Shown piece after piece: positions 19,645 through 31,344 of a stretch of 64,000 nt of DNA. A program made the position numbers and the translations under genes. A model generated the notes under the pieces. The model made no database searches, was not told where the DNA came from, and saw only the letters and a list, made by a program, of their open reading frames with translations. Position 1 is the stretch's first letter. The number at the start of each line of letters is the position of its first letter. This stretch comes from Russula earlei (Eukaryota > Basidiomycota > Agaricomycetes > Russulales > Russulaceae): positions 62,001 to 126,000 of the forward strand of contig JAGFNK010000021.1 in the NCBI GenBank assembly GCA_025769875.1, read 5' to 3'.

Positions 19645-20842
19645 CGCACTAAGCTCGAACAGGCATATGGCGCTTAGGTGGCGTTGTGCCTCGATGTTAC
19701 AATATGGATACGATCGAGCTAGAATCCATACAAAGTCAAAGTATTTGTGACGTTGGGGAATGATGACTACGTCAATTTGTCTCGACAAGCAAATGGTCAT
19801 TGCGATTCGGTTTGGCGAGAATAGAAGAAGTGTTGACAACGATGCTCTGTTTGCTATTTGTACTTTTTAAAACGTATAATTCAACATTCTCGTCTGCAAA
19901 TAATAGAGTTCATACTATGAGAAAGAAAGGGCTTTCTACTTTCTACCTTCTCAGGTCAACGCCAATCTCTAGGCTCTACCATGGACGCCTCATCCCTGAG
20001 TGAAAAAGCTGATCTTTTCGGCACTGGGCGCGCGCCGGAGGTTAGAGAAGCCCTGCGCCCACGGAAGGGCTACTGCTACTAATACCGAAATGTATTGGGT
20101 GCCGTTTGAAGTCCCAACCGCGGTGCGCAAGCCTGAAGGATCAAAATTTTGCGGTGGAAAGAAGCTGCTGCGGAATCGGGCCACTCATTCCTTACCTCCC
20201 GGACCCCTCGTCATAGACTGCGATCGGGTGTTTGTCCCGGGGCAATGATCAGAGTAGTGCATTTTAAGCACGGCTTGGAATTCATTGGCCCACGGCAACA
20301 ATGATGCTGTTGGGCCAGTGATTGGGGGAGAGGAAGCGATGATTATTACGATGGGCAGGCGGAATGACCCACGAGGGGACAAGGAAGAAATAATAATATA
20401 ATATGTAATCTACCAGCTCGGTTGGGGTGACGAACCGGTGGTCGAAGATTGGAAATAGATCTGGGCCAACAAGCGGAGGAGGTGATACGGTAAGGGGGCC
20501 GGAGGCAGTTCTAGAATTCACATCTTGATACGATTTAGCGCTGGGCTTGGGTGGCGAGTGATAAGGGATCAGACCACCGAGGTGAGTGGGGGATGTGGTA
20601 GACGGGGGTGGGCAAGATCAGGGGATGATGAATGTGGTGGGTGGTGGGCAGGGACAAGGCTGTCAGGAGATTGAATGGGAGAAGGAAGGATTTGAATGAA
20701 TGATGAAAAAAAAAAAATTAGGTGAGGTGACGGGGTGTGACAGAGGTGTGATGGTGACGGGTAACGCGTGTTGGTTATCCTTTATTGATTCAACGGGAAC
20801 GGTGCACGAACCTCTCAACCGAGCGCGTGCCCATATACCACC
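19645..20842. other. intergenic, no gene recognised
   Basis: Short open frames on both strands show no family resemblance. The last 250 bp contain an A-run near 20,705 and a pyrimidine/GTGA-rich stretch, and should hold the transportin promoter. No repeat or RNA gene was recognised. Confidence 0.4.
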
Positions 20843-23800
20843 ATGAACGTTTGGTCACCACAGCAGCACGACCTCGATGAAATTTTGTCCACCATCTATG
20901 AATCTACGAACTCTACAAACCAAGCTGTCCAGCGTACCATAACCCACGTGAGTTCACCGTTCATTTATTTCATTCATCACCCGCAAATGATTTTTTTTTT
21001 TTGGTTTCCTCTTTGACGGTCATAACAGAAACTCAACAGCTTCACGCGCGCCCCTGACTATATCGCCTATCTCGCCTACATCCTCTCCGCCGTCACTCAG
21101 CAGGAAGACCGTATCAGGACCATCGCTGGTTACCTTCTCAAGAATAATGCCCGCCTCGTCCTCCGGGCTTCCCAGCAAGTCATCGCATTCGTCAAAGCTG
21201 CTATCTTGCATGCGTTCAGGGATCCTAGTGACATGATACGCAATGCTGCTGCTCAGGACATCGTTGCATTCCTTGGCATCCTGGAGCCGAAAAACTGGCC
21301 GGAGTGTCTGACTCTACTCGTCAACCAATTGGACGACCAAGATTCAGTCCACCAAGAGGTGTGTCATGTTTTCCAGCTCTCGTTGTTCTCTTGGGATTGT
21401 ATGCGGCGGGATATCGGCGGCCTTGGACCGTACGCCATACTCATGCAGACCCTACATCCCATTCTCTGGTTATATGCCAGAAAATTGGACGGGAAACTTT
21501 TCCCCTACCTCCCGATGATTTCGGAGCATCAGAAGGCACGTTCTGTGCCTGGTATACGCATACCCTCTTGAAAGGTCGCCGGTATACGACTTCAAGGGAA
21601 CGACATTTCTTCGTCTGGTACTTTCAGACAAGAGGACAAACACTCCTCGGTCAGCGTATTGCTGTCCTGCTTGCTTTTTTGTTCTATAATGCAAGCGCTA
21701 TCGCCCCATCAGAGTTGCGCGCTATTACCGCCCACGGATTCCCGGAGTGCAAACATCGCGTTGCATTTTTCTTTTTGCTTACTACTACGCGTCTACGCCT
21801 CAGATTACTGAATTCCCTTGACGATTTCCTTAGGCTGCTTTTAATGTCCTCGAAAAGGCATGTGAGGATTATCCCCGGAAACTCGATGTCGAGATCAACG
21901 GGACCTTTCCCCTTAACTTTATGGTTCCAAAATTCATCGTGCTCACCGAGCATCCAAATGCCAAAATTCGCTCGCATGCTGTAGCATGCTTATCCTACTT
22001 TGTTCCTATCAACGCGAACGCACTCTATGCCCACATCGACACTTTTATCGCCTGCCTTTTTAAAAGAGCCTCCGATGAGGAACCCCAGGTTCGCCGCCAT
22101 GTCTGCCAAGCTCTTGTGCTCTTGCTTGCATCACGTCCTGACAAGCTCTTGCCGGAACTTGGGAATGTTGCCGAGTACATGCTCTTCTCGACAAAGGACA
22201 AAAACGAGGTGGTCGCCCTAGAGGCGTGTGAATTCTGGCTAACATTTGCGGAGGACCCCGAACTAGCACAGTATCTGCATCCCTTACTCCCTCGCGTGGC
22301 GCCTGTCCTCCTCGACTGCATGATTTACAGCGATGATGATCTGCTCTGGCTCGAAGGCGATGAGGAGGATGATGCGGCGGTGCCGGACAAGGAGAGTGAC
22401 ATCAAGCCTCGCCATTATGGAGGCAAGTCTCACGGATTTGAACGTGAAGATGACGCCCCGGCCTCCTCCGATGCGCCAAAGAGGGTTGGTGCCTACGGCG
22501 AAGAACAGCTCGACGGCGATGACGATGACTTTGAAGATGAGATGGACGATGATGACTTTGCTGACGAGATGTCTACGGAGTGGAATCTCCGTAAATGTGC
22601 CGCAGCTGCACTTGATGTGCTCGCCGTTCGCTTCTCCACGGACCTTCTGAATGTCATGCTCGAACCACTCAAGAACAAACTCTGGAATAGTGATTGGCTC
22701 CAACGCGAGAGCGCTATCCTGGCGCTTGGCGCCATCGCCGAAGGTAACGTGTGATCAAATCTCACATTCACACACTGATGAATATCATCAGGCTGCATCG
22801 AAGCTGTCGAGCCACATCTGCCAATGCTAATACCATACTTGATTCAGTCATTGAATGATCCCAAGGTATGCCCCTCTTACGCCGATGAAATACATACTCG
22901 TGACGCATTACTCTTGTAGCCTCTCGTTAGGTCGATCACATGCTGGACGTTAGGGCGATACGCCAGTTGGTGCACTGCAGGCACAACTGACGACCATAAG
23001 GCACAGTTCTTTATTCCTACTATGGAGGGCGTACGTATCTGCTTCATTTACCCCGCTTCTGTGCTTCTGTGAAAAATGTACTGATATGTTTCACACTGGA
23101 AGCTTCTACGCATGGTTCTGGATAACAACAAGCGCGTCCAGGAAGCCGGCTGTAGCGCCTTCGCCACACTCGAGGAAGATGCCGGGGCCGAGCTTGCTCC
23201 ATACCTCGAGCCCGTCCTACGTAATCTGGTGTTTGCCTTTGACAAATATCAGCACAAAAACATGCTCATACTCTATGATGCTGTCGGCACGCTTGCCGAC
23301 GCAGTGGGGTCTGCCCTCCAGAATCCCATGTACGTGGAGATTTTGATGCCACCACTAAACAAGAAGTGGTCCAAGCTTAAGGACGATGACGAGGATCTCA
23401 TTCCACTTTTAGAGGTACTACACGTGTTCGACACGATACCTAACAGCGCTAATTCTATCCATCCTCAGTGTTTGGCGTCCGTGACCATTGCCATGGGGTC
23501 TGCCTTCTTACCATATTCGGGGCCGGTTTTCGAACGATGTGTCAACATCGCACGAACGTCCATCATCCAGTATCAGACGTGGCAGCAGAATCCCGAGCTC
23601 GACGAACCAGACAAGACATTCCTTGTCGTTGCTCTGGATTTGCTGTCCGGCCTGACCCAAGGCCTCGGCATGGGCCTCAAACCTTTCATTGAACATAGCC
23701 AACCAGCATTTTTCCAGCTGCTCGTTCTGTGCTTGAAGCATCCGCAAGCGCCAGTGCGGCAGTCTGCGTACGCCCTTGTTGGCGACCTTGCTATGGCGTG

Positions 23801-24500
23801 CTTTCCCCTTCTTCGGCAACATATGCCACAGGTCATGCAAGAGCTAATTCTGCAGCTCGACCCTGAGCCAAAGGTTGAGTTCATCTCTGCCTGTAACAAC
23901 GCGGCATGGTCTGTAGGCGAGGTGGCTCTGCGTTATGGTCGTGGTAGGTACAAAGTGCCGCGTGAATCCTTCCTTGATTCACACCCTCGCTCGTAGACGA
24001 ACCTGAATTCGCACAATGGGTCGAACCACTGATCTCTCGCCTTGTGCCCCTCCTGCTACACCCGAAGGCTCCGCGTAGCCTGCATGAGAACGCTGCGGTG
24101 TCTATAGGCCGTATCGGGCTCATGCACCCGCGCATGGTGGCGCCTGTTCTCCCAGACTTCGCCCAAGCTTGGTGCCAAGCCCTCTATGAGATCCGCGACA
24201 ATGAGGAAAAGGATTCGGCTTTTCGTGGGCTCTGCACCCTTGTCCAGGTGAACCCCATGGGTATAGCCAAGGTTAGTCGTGTGCGGAGTTTTGCATGTAT
24301 CCTCGATAACTATTTTATAGAGTTTGATGTGGTTCTGTAATGCCATCGTGCGATGGAATAACCCATCCGAAGAGCTCAATTCGATGTTCCAGGCGCTGTT
24401 GATGGGTTTCAAGACCCATGATCCGCAGGGCTGGGCGGCGCAGGTACAAACCTTCCCTCCTGTAATTCAAGAGCGCCTCGCTCAGCGCTATGGGGTCTGA
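20843..24500 (+). CDS. KAP104: transportin (karyopherin beta-2)
   Basis: Nuclear import receptor for PY-NLS cargo such as hnRNP-like proteins, built of HEAT repeats. The start is MNVWSPQQHDLDEILSTIYE. Further segments are QVIAFVKAAILHAFRD, RNAAAQDIVAFLGI, KFIVLTEHPNAKIRSHAVAC and SDWLQRESAILALGAIAEGC. The long acidic H8-type loop (DGDDDDFEDEMDDDDFADEM) is present, followed by NKRVQEAGCSAFATLEEDAG, NNAAWSVGEVALRYGRDEPE and SLHENAAVSIGRIGL. It ends IQERLAQRYGV at 24,498-24,500. Introns are short except 21,359-21,833 (475 bp), which joins HQE directly to AAFNVLEKACEDYP with no missing residues. Intact, normal length for the family. Confidence 0.96.
21359..21833 (+). other. unusually long intron of the transportin gene
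   Basis: GTGTGT...TTAG, 475 bp, while the other introns of this gene are about 50-90 bp. Its ends join conserved residues HQE|AAFN in phase 0. No domain is encoded inside in frame with the gene. Confidence 0.8.
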
Positions 24501-25054
24501 CCTTCGATATCGCGTCACATGTATTCTGTCCACCTACGGTGGACACTTGCTACCTGTGATACAGTGTTTGCCACTCGGCCTGGCCGTTTCGATGTCATGT
24601 CTTGGATTATCACTTCTTTGTACTACAACCCTTGTTTCGTTTCACTAGTAGTTACATACCAGCCCGACCCGATTTGTCTTGCATATGTACGTACCACCCA
24701 ACTTAGGGGCCACATTCGTCAGTAGTCAGTAGAACAAGTAGTTACAATTTCCGCACTCAGTAGTTATAGCATTAGTCGTTACAGTTACAACGTTTTCCTT
24801 GTCTCCACACACGTCAATTTGTCTGGAAAGTAGATACATACTTACTTAGATCGTTTCGGGGCGCAGTGACTGAGGGACAAGCATTTTCACACGTGGTGAG
24901 GTATTATTAGCTTAGCTTGCATAGCCTCGCCTGCCAGATATCACAGGCTCACTGCTCACATGCCTCACCGCTCATCGTCCACGTCGAGTCTGAGTGGGCG
25001 GAGGGGCCTCAGGCCGTCAAGCCAAGAATTGAATCGCTTGTCGCGTAACGAAAT
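24501..25054. other. intergenic, no gene recognised
   Basis: Contains several AGTAGTTA/TAGTTACA-type words (24,720-24,790) and no coding signal. It separates the transportin 3' end from the PalB promoter. Confidence 0.4.
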
Positions 25055-28000
25055 ATGAACACTAGCACAGCTCAGACTCCTGCGTCCGAAGCCAAGGTGC
25101 GAATTGTCGCAATTCAATTCCTGTGCCTGTTCTCCTAACCAGCACACCCGTCTCGTTTCAGAATCTCTACGCACGCGCAGTCAAGGCCGAACTCGCAAAG
25201 GACCTGGATACCGCCTTCCGTCTATACGTCGAAGCCGGATCCGCTTACCTCAAACACAGTCGCGCCGTCGCATACGTTCGTGCACAGGAACAGGCTCGTA
25301 AAGATGCGGCTCGTGCGCTCGGACGTGCAGAACGGATCAAGGCCATCAAGCCAGACTTGGCACCGGTGTGGCGTGACCCGTTTGCGTCCGGTTCGTTCGT
25401 CGATTTGAAGGTCGCTTGTTGTTGAGATCCGTGACTAATAACGCGAGGCGTTGCGTAGAGGAACAGCAACGCGTGTTAAAAGACGATTCGGTCATCAATC
25501 GAATCAATGCGCCATTGTGGACGACCCCTTCCCAGGAGCTGGGAGCGGCGATTGCGACTCAGTTCACGTACGTACGCTCCTACGTTTTTTGTTTTGCTTT
25601 TTTTCCCGTTCGATCGCCATGTGTGTGATTCGACGTCGATCTCGAGGGGGCTGAGTTATTCCGTTGATTGCAGGGATCCCGACGGGCTCCTCGAGTTATC
25701 GCCTCAGCAGAAGGAAGTAGGTGTGCTTTGGCGCCGGCCGAGTGAGGTCCTGGCAAGTGCCAAGGTTTTCGTTTTCTCTTCGGATCTCCGCCCGGAAGAC
25801 ATCGCGCAGCGTGTCGTGGCCGATTGCTCCCTTTGCGCGTCGATCGTCGTCTCGCTCTGGCACAGCAGGAGACACTGCTCGGAGGTCTGGCCCGCTTTTC
25901 TTACGACCGTCACATCGGACGGTCGGACTGATGGACTGACTGGTCCACGATCCAGGCTGCGTTGCCCACCCTCTATCCCCGTGGGCCCGACGGAAAGCCA
26001 TGTCCGTCTCCGACGGGCGGATATGAACTCAAAATACTTTTCAATGGAGCACACAGACGAGTGAGCGCTCATACGGCGGCGATGATACGCGATCTTACTT
26101 TTGTTTATCGTCGATCATTAGGTTGGTCAGTAACATCATTTCCCTCATTCGTTCCCTTCTGTGATATCCGGCGGTTCCACCAGTAATCGATGATCTTCTG
26201 CCTTTCCACCCTAATGGATCCCGCATGTGCATGACGAGCACGGGGAAAAAAGACATCGATATCTGGCCTTCCCTCGTCGAGAAAGCCGTATGTATTGGGA
26301 GCACTCTAACACGCCCAACACGGAGCGCTCATTCTTACACAGTATCTGAAGCTTATGGGAGGGTATGATTTTCCCGGCTCGTGCGTCCGAAGTCCTCTCG
26401 CTGTTTCTTGGCTGTGGCTCACCGTTTCGTCAGAAACTCGAGCGCGGATATACAGTACGCTTCATCATCCTCGGACTTGTGCTTGGGTGTATGATTACGC
26501 CACCTCAGTGCGCTCGCAGGATGGATACCAGATTACATCGAGGTCAAGAGGTATTGTCTGCCCCGTTTACCATCACAGCCATATACAAATCAGTCATCCC
26601 TACAGCCCTTCATTCCAGCGGGAGCAAACATGGTCTCGGCTTTGCCGCGGTTTCAATGAAGGTGCGTCTATTGTATCCGTACCCGACTGGTGGTCCTGTT
26701 TACGTGCATATAGGGCAGTGTATCCTCACTGTTGGTACTGATACCCGGCCTATCGCCGATCGGGGGCGCGTGAAGTTTCTTCCCTCACACTGCTATGCCG
26801 TAATAGGTCCGCTTCTGCAACCTACGCCTTTGATAAGTCCTCACTGTCGCATCAAAAGATGTCAGAGAGACGGAAGGTGGTTCGCGGTGGCTGACCATCT
26901 TAGACGCGTGGGTGCCACCAGAAAATAGTACCGAAGTCGATGACCTTCTTGATGACTTAACTTTGGGCGATGAGGGCCACAGTCAGAGGCGTAGGCCGGA
27001 TCGGACTCTTTCATATAACCGGACTCATCTTTGTTCAGAGTCCATCGAAATAGCCTGGGACGACGTCTGCGCCTTATTTGGAAGTGTGTGCGTCAGTTGG
27101 AACCCGGTTATATTCAAGAACAGTTTGGTTTACCACGGGTTAGTGCCTGTTACCCATCGTACCTCCTCGGATTACCAACTCAATTTTCCTAAGAGTTTGG
27201 AGAGCTGGCCATTTATCCCCAGAAAGACGGGAAGAATGTGCGTCGTCGAATATAGCGAGATCATATGGTGGTCTGATTTTCGTGCCAGCCGTTCACTGCA
27301 CACTTCGGCTCCAGCTCGAGCGCACTAAAGACCTGCAAAGGCCACTCGAAGAGGTCTGGATACTTCTGACACGGCATCGAATCGATACTCGCCGCTCCTC
27401 CGAGTTTATTTCGCTCCATGCCGAGCTTGACGATGGTCACCTCGATGTTCTAAAAAGCTTGACAGATACTGCCAAGACTCGAGGTATCTACACAGATAAC
27501 CCCCATGTATTGGTACGAGCATCACTGAGTAACTTGGTACCTTACTGACACAGTACAGGCTCGAGTGGCCGTAACCCCTTCCGATGCTTTGGGCACAATC
27601 TCCCTGACTCTCTCTTACGATGGATCCTTCAATGGCATTGGCTTCACCGTAACTGCGTACTCGGGGTTCGATATGCGGTGGGATGAGCAGCTCCACACGC
27701 TTCCTTTTGATCTCAGGATATCTGGTGCCTTGACGGCTAAGACGTCTGGAGGAAACTATACCCTATCTACATATATGATAAACCCGCAGTACCGCCTACG
27801 CGTGCCTGCAACAACGCAAGATGGTCCCTCGACAAAAACACGCGTGGAGATCTCCTTGCATGCCCTGCGAGACCTGCCTATCAACGCGATGGTCACCTGG
27901 GGCCAGGGAAGACGTGTCTTTGCGTAAGTTTACACTCTCATTGCCATTGTCACGACTGTCTCACACTCTCACGGGGCAGCCTGACGCAGAGCGACATCAT

Positions 28001-28773
28001 AGCGACATCAGGCGCTTACACCTATGGCTTTGCTCGTCTTTACGCCGATCTTCCTCGTACGTTGGCGTGTCCTGTACCTTCGATCTGTACTGACGAGTTT
28101 TGTCACAGAAGGCGACTTTACGCTTGTCATATCCGCCTTCTTACCCACGCATCTTGGGGAATTCTCATTGCTCGTGTGCAGCACGCGCTGGATCGAAGTT
28201 GATCCGATCCCGCAAGAGGGAGCGGGGATGTTCGCTAAAACCATACGTGGGGAATGGTGCGTCCCTCTCACGACCCCCCCCCCCCCAGTATTCCCTCTGT
28301 GCGACCCGTGCTTGCCGCCCCTGTCCCTGGTTGCGCAAAGTGATCGATTTCCTGATTTATTTTACGACGTTGTAGGACACATGGTGGGGCTCACCCGCGC
28401 TATTCCCTCCAGGTGCCCACGTCCACAGATGTCAAGTAAGGTCCCGCCGCTAATTCACCTTCCGTCACATTCTCACAGTGATTCCTGAACGATTCCCGTC
28501 TGGGGATTCATTTATTTCATTGATAGGATTCGCTTGCAATCTAACGCCGCTGCGCTCATCCGCGTCGAGCTGTTTCCAGCAACAGGTACAGGAGCTCTGG
28601 CCTCGTCCGGAGCATTCACCAACGCACGATCAGGCGCTGCGACTTCACAGGTCGCACTGCGCGCGGGTCAATATATAATAGAGCCTGCGGTGGACGGCAT
28701 ACCGGGGGCAGACGGGACGTTCAGTCTAATGGTGTATAGTTCAAGCGCGGGGACATCCATTACGCCTCTGTAA
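25055..28773 (+). CDS. palB: PalB/Rim13 calpain-like cysteine protease
   Basis: Signalling protease of the ambient-pH (Pal/Rim) pathway, recruited by ESCRT to cleave the PacC/Rim101 factor. The N-terminal MIT domain is NLYARAVKAELAKDLDTAFR with YVEAGSAYLKH. The protease domain has the catalytic Cys region RVVADCSLCAS, then GGYELKILFNGAHRR, VVIDDLLPFHPNG and KKDIWPSLVEKA. After [20 protein letters not shown] comes the catalytic His in SHCYAVIDV and the Asn/Asp-position segment LDAWVPP. C2-like domains follow (VWILLTRHRIDTR, YRLRVPATTQ, GDFTLVISAFLP), ending near SITPL. About sixteen short introns. Continuity needs a 4-nt exon (26,122-26,125) and a 21-nt exon (26,434-26,454). Splicing near 27,122-27,290 is least certain. 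Confidence 0.9.
26122..26125 (+). other. 4-nt microexon GTTG in palB
   Basis: Intron 26,061-26,121 (GTGAGC...TTAG, 61 bp) and intron 26,126-26,183 (GTCAGT...CCAG, 58 bp) flank GTTG. The join CGA|GTT G|TA ATC GAT gives R-V-V-I-D-D, the conserved family sequence. Direct joining of the outer exons would create a stop (CGA|TAA). Confidence 0.7.
26434..26454 (+). other. 21-nt microexon in palB
   Basis: It is flanked by GTGCGT...GTCAG and GTACGC...CTCAG. It supplies residues SNSSADI/H between DFPGS and ALAGWIP, matching the conserved GSNS.DLHAL.GWIP pattern. Confidence 0.7.
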
Positions 28774-28934
28774 TACAACGCACTCGCCTCGGGCACTTTT
28801 TCTTTTCTCGGCGTGTTCAAGGGTTCCGTGCAGTGTACGAGTATGAATGTATTACTATCATAATGGATCGAGGTCTAAACCGAAATTTCCCGCTGCGCAC
28901 GGGTAAATAACTTAGTAGCATTCGAGGACGGGTA

Positions 28935-29943
28935 TCATGCCGGCAGCTCGAACTTTTGACCTTGGAGGACTCTATGAATGCGTAGAAGTGGATGTAAGTG
29001 AGGTCAAGCGCGGATGGAGTGAGAGAAAGCGTTGGATGGGTAACGTACCTGGTGAAGTATACATAAAAGAAGTCGAGATATAGCCCCGTCTGTACGAGTC
29101 CAGCGGTAATGGAGATCGGATCAACAAGCTCATCTACAAAGTATCTAGAGGGCCCCGTAAGCGCGTATGAGCGGCTATCAAACTTGCGCGTAGACGCGGA
29201 TGGGGCGACGCGCAGAATGAGGCCAAAGATCACGCACCGGTATATCCAGTTAGGGATGTACAGGCCACGATATGCACCCAATGCGGCGAGGTAATGCGTC
29301 GTTATAGTTTCTGCTTCACCTGTGCGCTGGAGGATGAAGAGTTGGGGGAGGATGGCCACGGACTCGAGAAAGATGGAGAAGGACCAGATGACCTCTGTGA
29401 AGGAGTAGGAGTAGTTGAAGATGATCCCAAGAATCAATGCGGGGCCGACAAGGTACTCGACGCGGAAGGTGTCGATGGACGGGTCATTCGTCGGCCTACA
29501 TGGAGGCAGGTGTGGAGCACGACAGGTCAAGTAAAATGAGTTGAAAGGAAGCAGAGTAGAGTAGAAATGACGATCGTACCGGAAGCGGAACTTCATGAGG
29601 TACAGGATATAGATGCTGCTACTGATGAAGAAGACCTTCATGGCGAAGTTGTATAGGGAGACCCAATTGGAGAAAAGGTCAAGGTAGCGCGATACGAAAA
29701 CGGCGACATATAGGGCCTGTGTCTTGAAGGAGATGCCTGGAGGAAAGGGCATTGAGTACGCGCCGGGTGCGCAAAACAGAGAGGAGGAGAGACCTCTGCA
29801 GGAGCGCGACGTTTGAATTTTGTGCACAAGAATAAAGATGGAGGCAAGGTGACTGAGATCACCTTTGGAGATGTGAGAGGGTCAGCGCGAGGCTCGAGTT
29901 GAGCGAGAATGGGGCGCTCACCGAAAAGCCTGAAGACGTTCAT
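28935..29943 (-). CDS. ERD2: ER lumen protein-retaining receptor
   Basis: Seven-helix H/KDEL receptor that returns escaped ER residents from the Golgi via COPI vesicles. Exons join as MNVFRLFG-DLSHLASIFILVHKIQ, TSRSCRG-ISFKTQALY, VFVSRYLDLFSNWVSLYNFA, FRVEYLVGPALILG, TEVIWSFSIFLESVAILPQL and TGEAETITTHYLAALG. The C-terminal exon is V-LQGQKFELPA. SRSCxGIS and YLDLF are invariant receptor motifs, and the Arg/Asp/Glu set lining the ligand pocket is conserved. Six exons; introns near 29,900, 29,780, 29,540, 29,200 and 29,010. The tail has no further lysine motif. Its start faces the next gene 160 bp away (divergent promoter). Confidence 0.95.
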
Positions 29944-30103
29944 TAGCTCTCCTCTTAAACCGATGTGTTTAGAAAGGATTCGTGTGTGTTACGTGTCGTT
30001 ACTAGTCGTTCGCTTTCCCAAAAATCAATGCGAGGCGTGGTGCCTTTGTTGGTCTCTGTTTGTGTACGCTTATTCCCGTCCGTCCATTTCATGACTTTTC
30101 ATC

Positions 30104-30999
30104 ATGGCTTCTTCATCCCACACTCCATCAGAGCTCTCCCCCCCGCCAGGCGTGCCTCTTGCCCCTGCACCATGGGTGCTTAAAACCAAGCTTTATCTCT
30201 TCACTACCATAATCAAACCGACCAACAGGGATGACCCAGTCCTCCAAGGACTACCTCCTGGCTCCTACGTCCCCGGGGAGACCGTGCATCCGTCTGCCCT
30301 TGCACCTATAGACGGCGCTCCGCAGTGGAAGGGTGGTATGATGAGCGTCGTTCTCGTCCGTTATGAGGAGTCGCCCGTTGGGCCGTACGACGAGCTCATC
30401 TTTGTCTCGGTCGCGGATGGATTTCGCAACCCGTACGAGAAGGGCACCTCGGGCCGCATCACTAACATCTACGTGAGCTCACGAGGGAGCGTCTGGAACG
30501 GACGCCGCAACTGGAGTGCATCCCCATTTAATTCCATTCCTTCTCGTACCATGACCTGACTGCTTCTGTCCCCCCAGATATCCCGAAACACCTCGCGCGC
30601 TTCGAATTTACTCCAACGGGTTCCAAAAGTTCCACCATCAAAGTATTCTTACCAGACGCCGAGAAACCTTTCTTCGCTGCCACCGTCACGGATTCATACA
30701 TCCCCGGCATCCCCATCCCGGCCCGTCTCCTGAACCCATTGATGCGCATTGTGCAGCCCCCCCTCCTTGCAGGATCCCCACAAGACATTCAGATCGAGAC
30801 CACTGACGACTGGGTCTCGATTACTCCCGCTTATCACGGCAGTTGGCGGATTGCATATATTCGGCAAGCCGAGCCTGACCTTGAATTGTATGGTGATGGG
30901 TTGCAGTTTCCCCGAATCAAGCCTTTCTGGATTGGAGCCAAGTTCACTGGAACAATTCATTTCCCCGAAGGAGTGAAGGTCAAAAAGAAGACCGAATAG
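30104..30999 (+). CDS. acetoacetate-decarboxylase-like fold protein
   Basis: A two-exon gene. Exon 1 starts MASSSHTPSELSPPPGVPLA and runs through VLVRYEESPVGPYDELIFVS and RITNIYVSS to RRNW. The intron (near 30,512-30,577) joins to NIPKHLARFEFTPTGSS. The protein ends FWIGAKFTGTIHFPEGVKVK. The pattern (YxSPVGPYDEL, VSS..S...GR.NWxIPKHLA.F.F) is that of a widespread uncharacterised fungal family with an acetoacetate-decarboxylase-like beta barrel. I see no clear catalytic lysine signature, so no reaction is assigned. No signal peptide. It shares a 160-bp divergent promoter with ERD2. Confidence 0.8.
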
Positions 31000-31344
31000 G
31001 CGGTTTGATTTCTGAGAACAGACGTTCAGCTTGGTTACATCCGTTTAGCTTTGCGTCTCGGCGGTTCATTCCAGCCATCACTTTAAATGCGTTCCATGGT
31101 CGTGTGTATTATCTAACGACGAGACATGCTATAACTATTTCATTGATCAAATACGTGGATCGCAGTGAGAGAAATACTTGGGGTGCACTATTTTGCTTCT
31201 GACTTTATTCTACGTGGCTGGCGAGCCGTAATTTTAAACTAGTAAATGTGTGCGATGCGAGCTGCGAGGTACAGCAATCTGTGCCTCCCCTCGGCTTGCC
31301 ACAGCGTAAGCTAAATCAACGCTGTCCTTCCCATTAGCTGCAAA
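31000..31344. other. intergenic
   Basis: 345 bp between tandem genes, AT-rich, no recognisable element. Presumably holds the terminator of the upstream gene and the KRI1 promoter. Confidence 0.4.

Noticed and set aside
26365..26928. 187-residue frame in the PalB region
   Set aside because: It crosses several introns of PalB in one frame and has no family match; the spliced reading matches PalB throughout.
28273..28287. C-run as a possible sequence fault
   Set aside because: It lies inside a PalB intron (about 28,258-28,375); the coding frame is kept across it.
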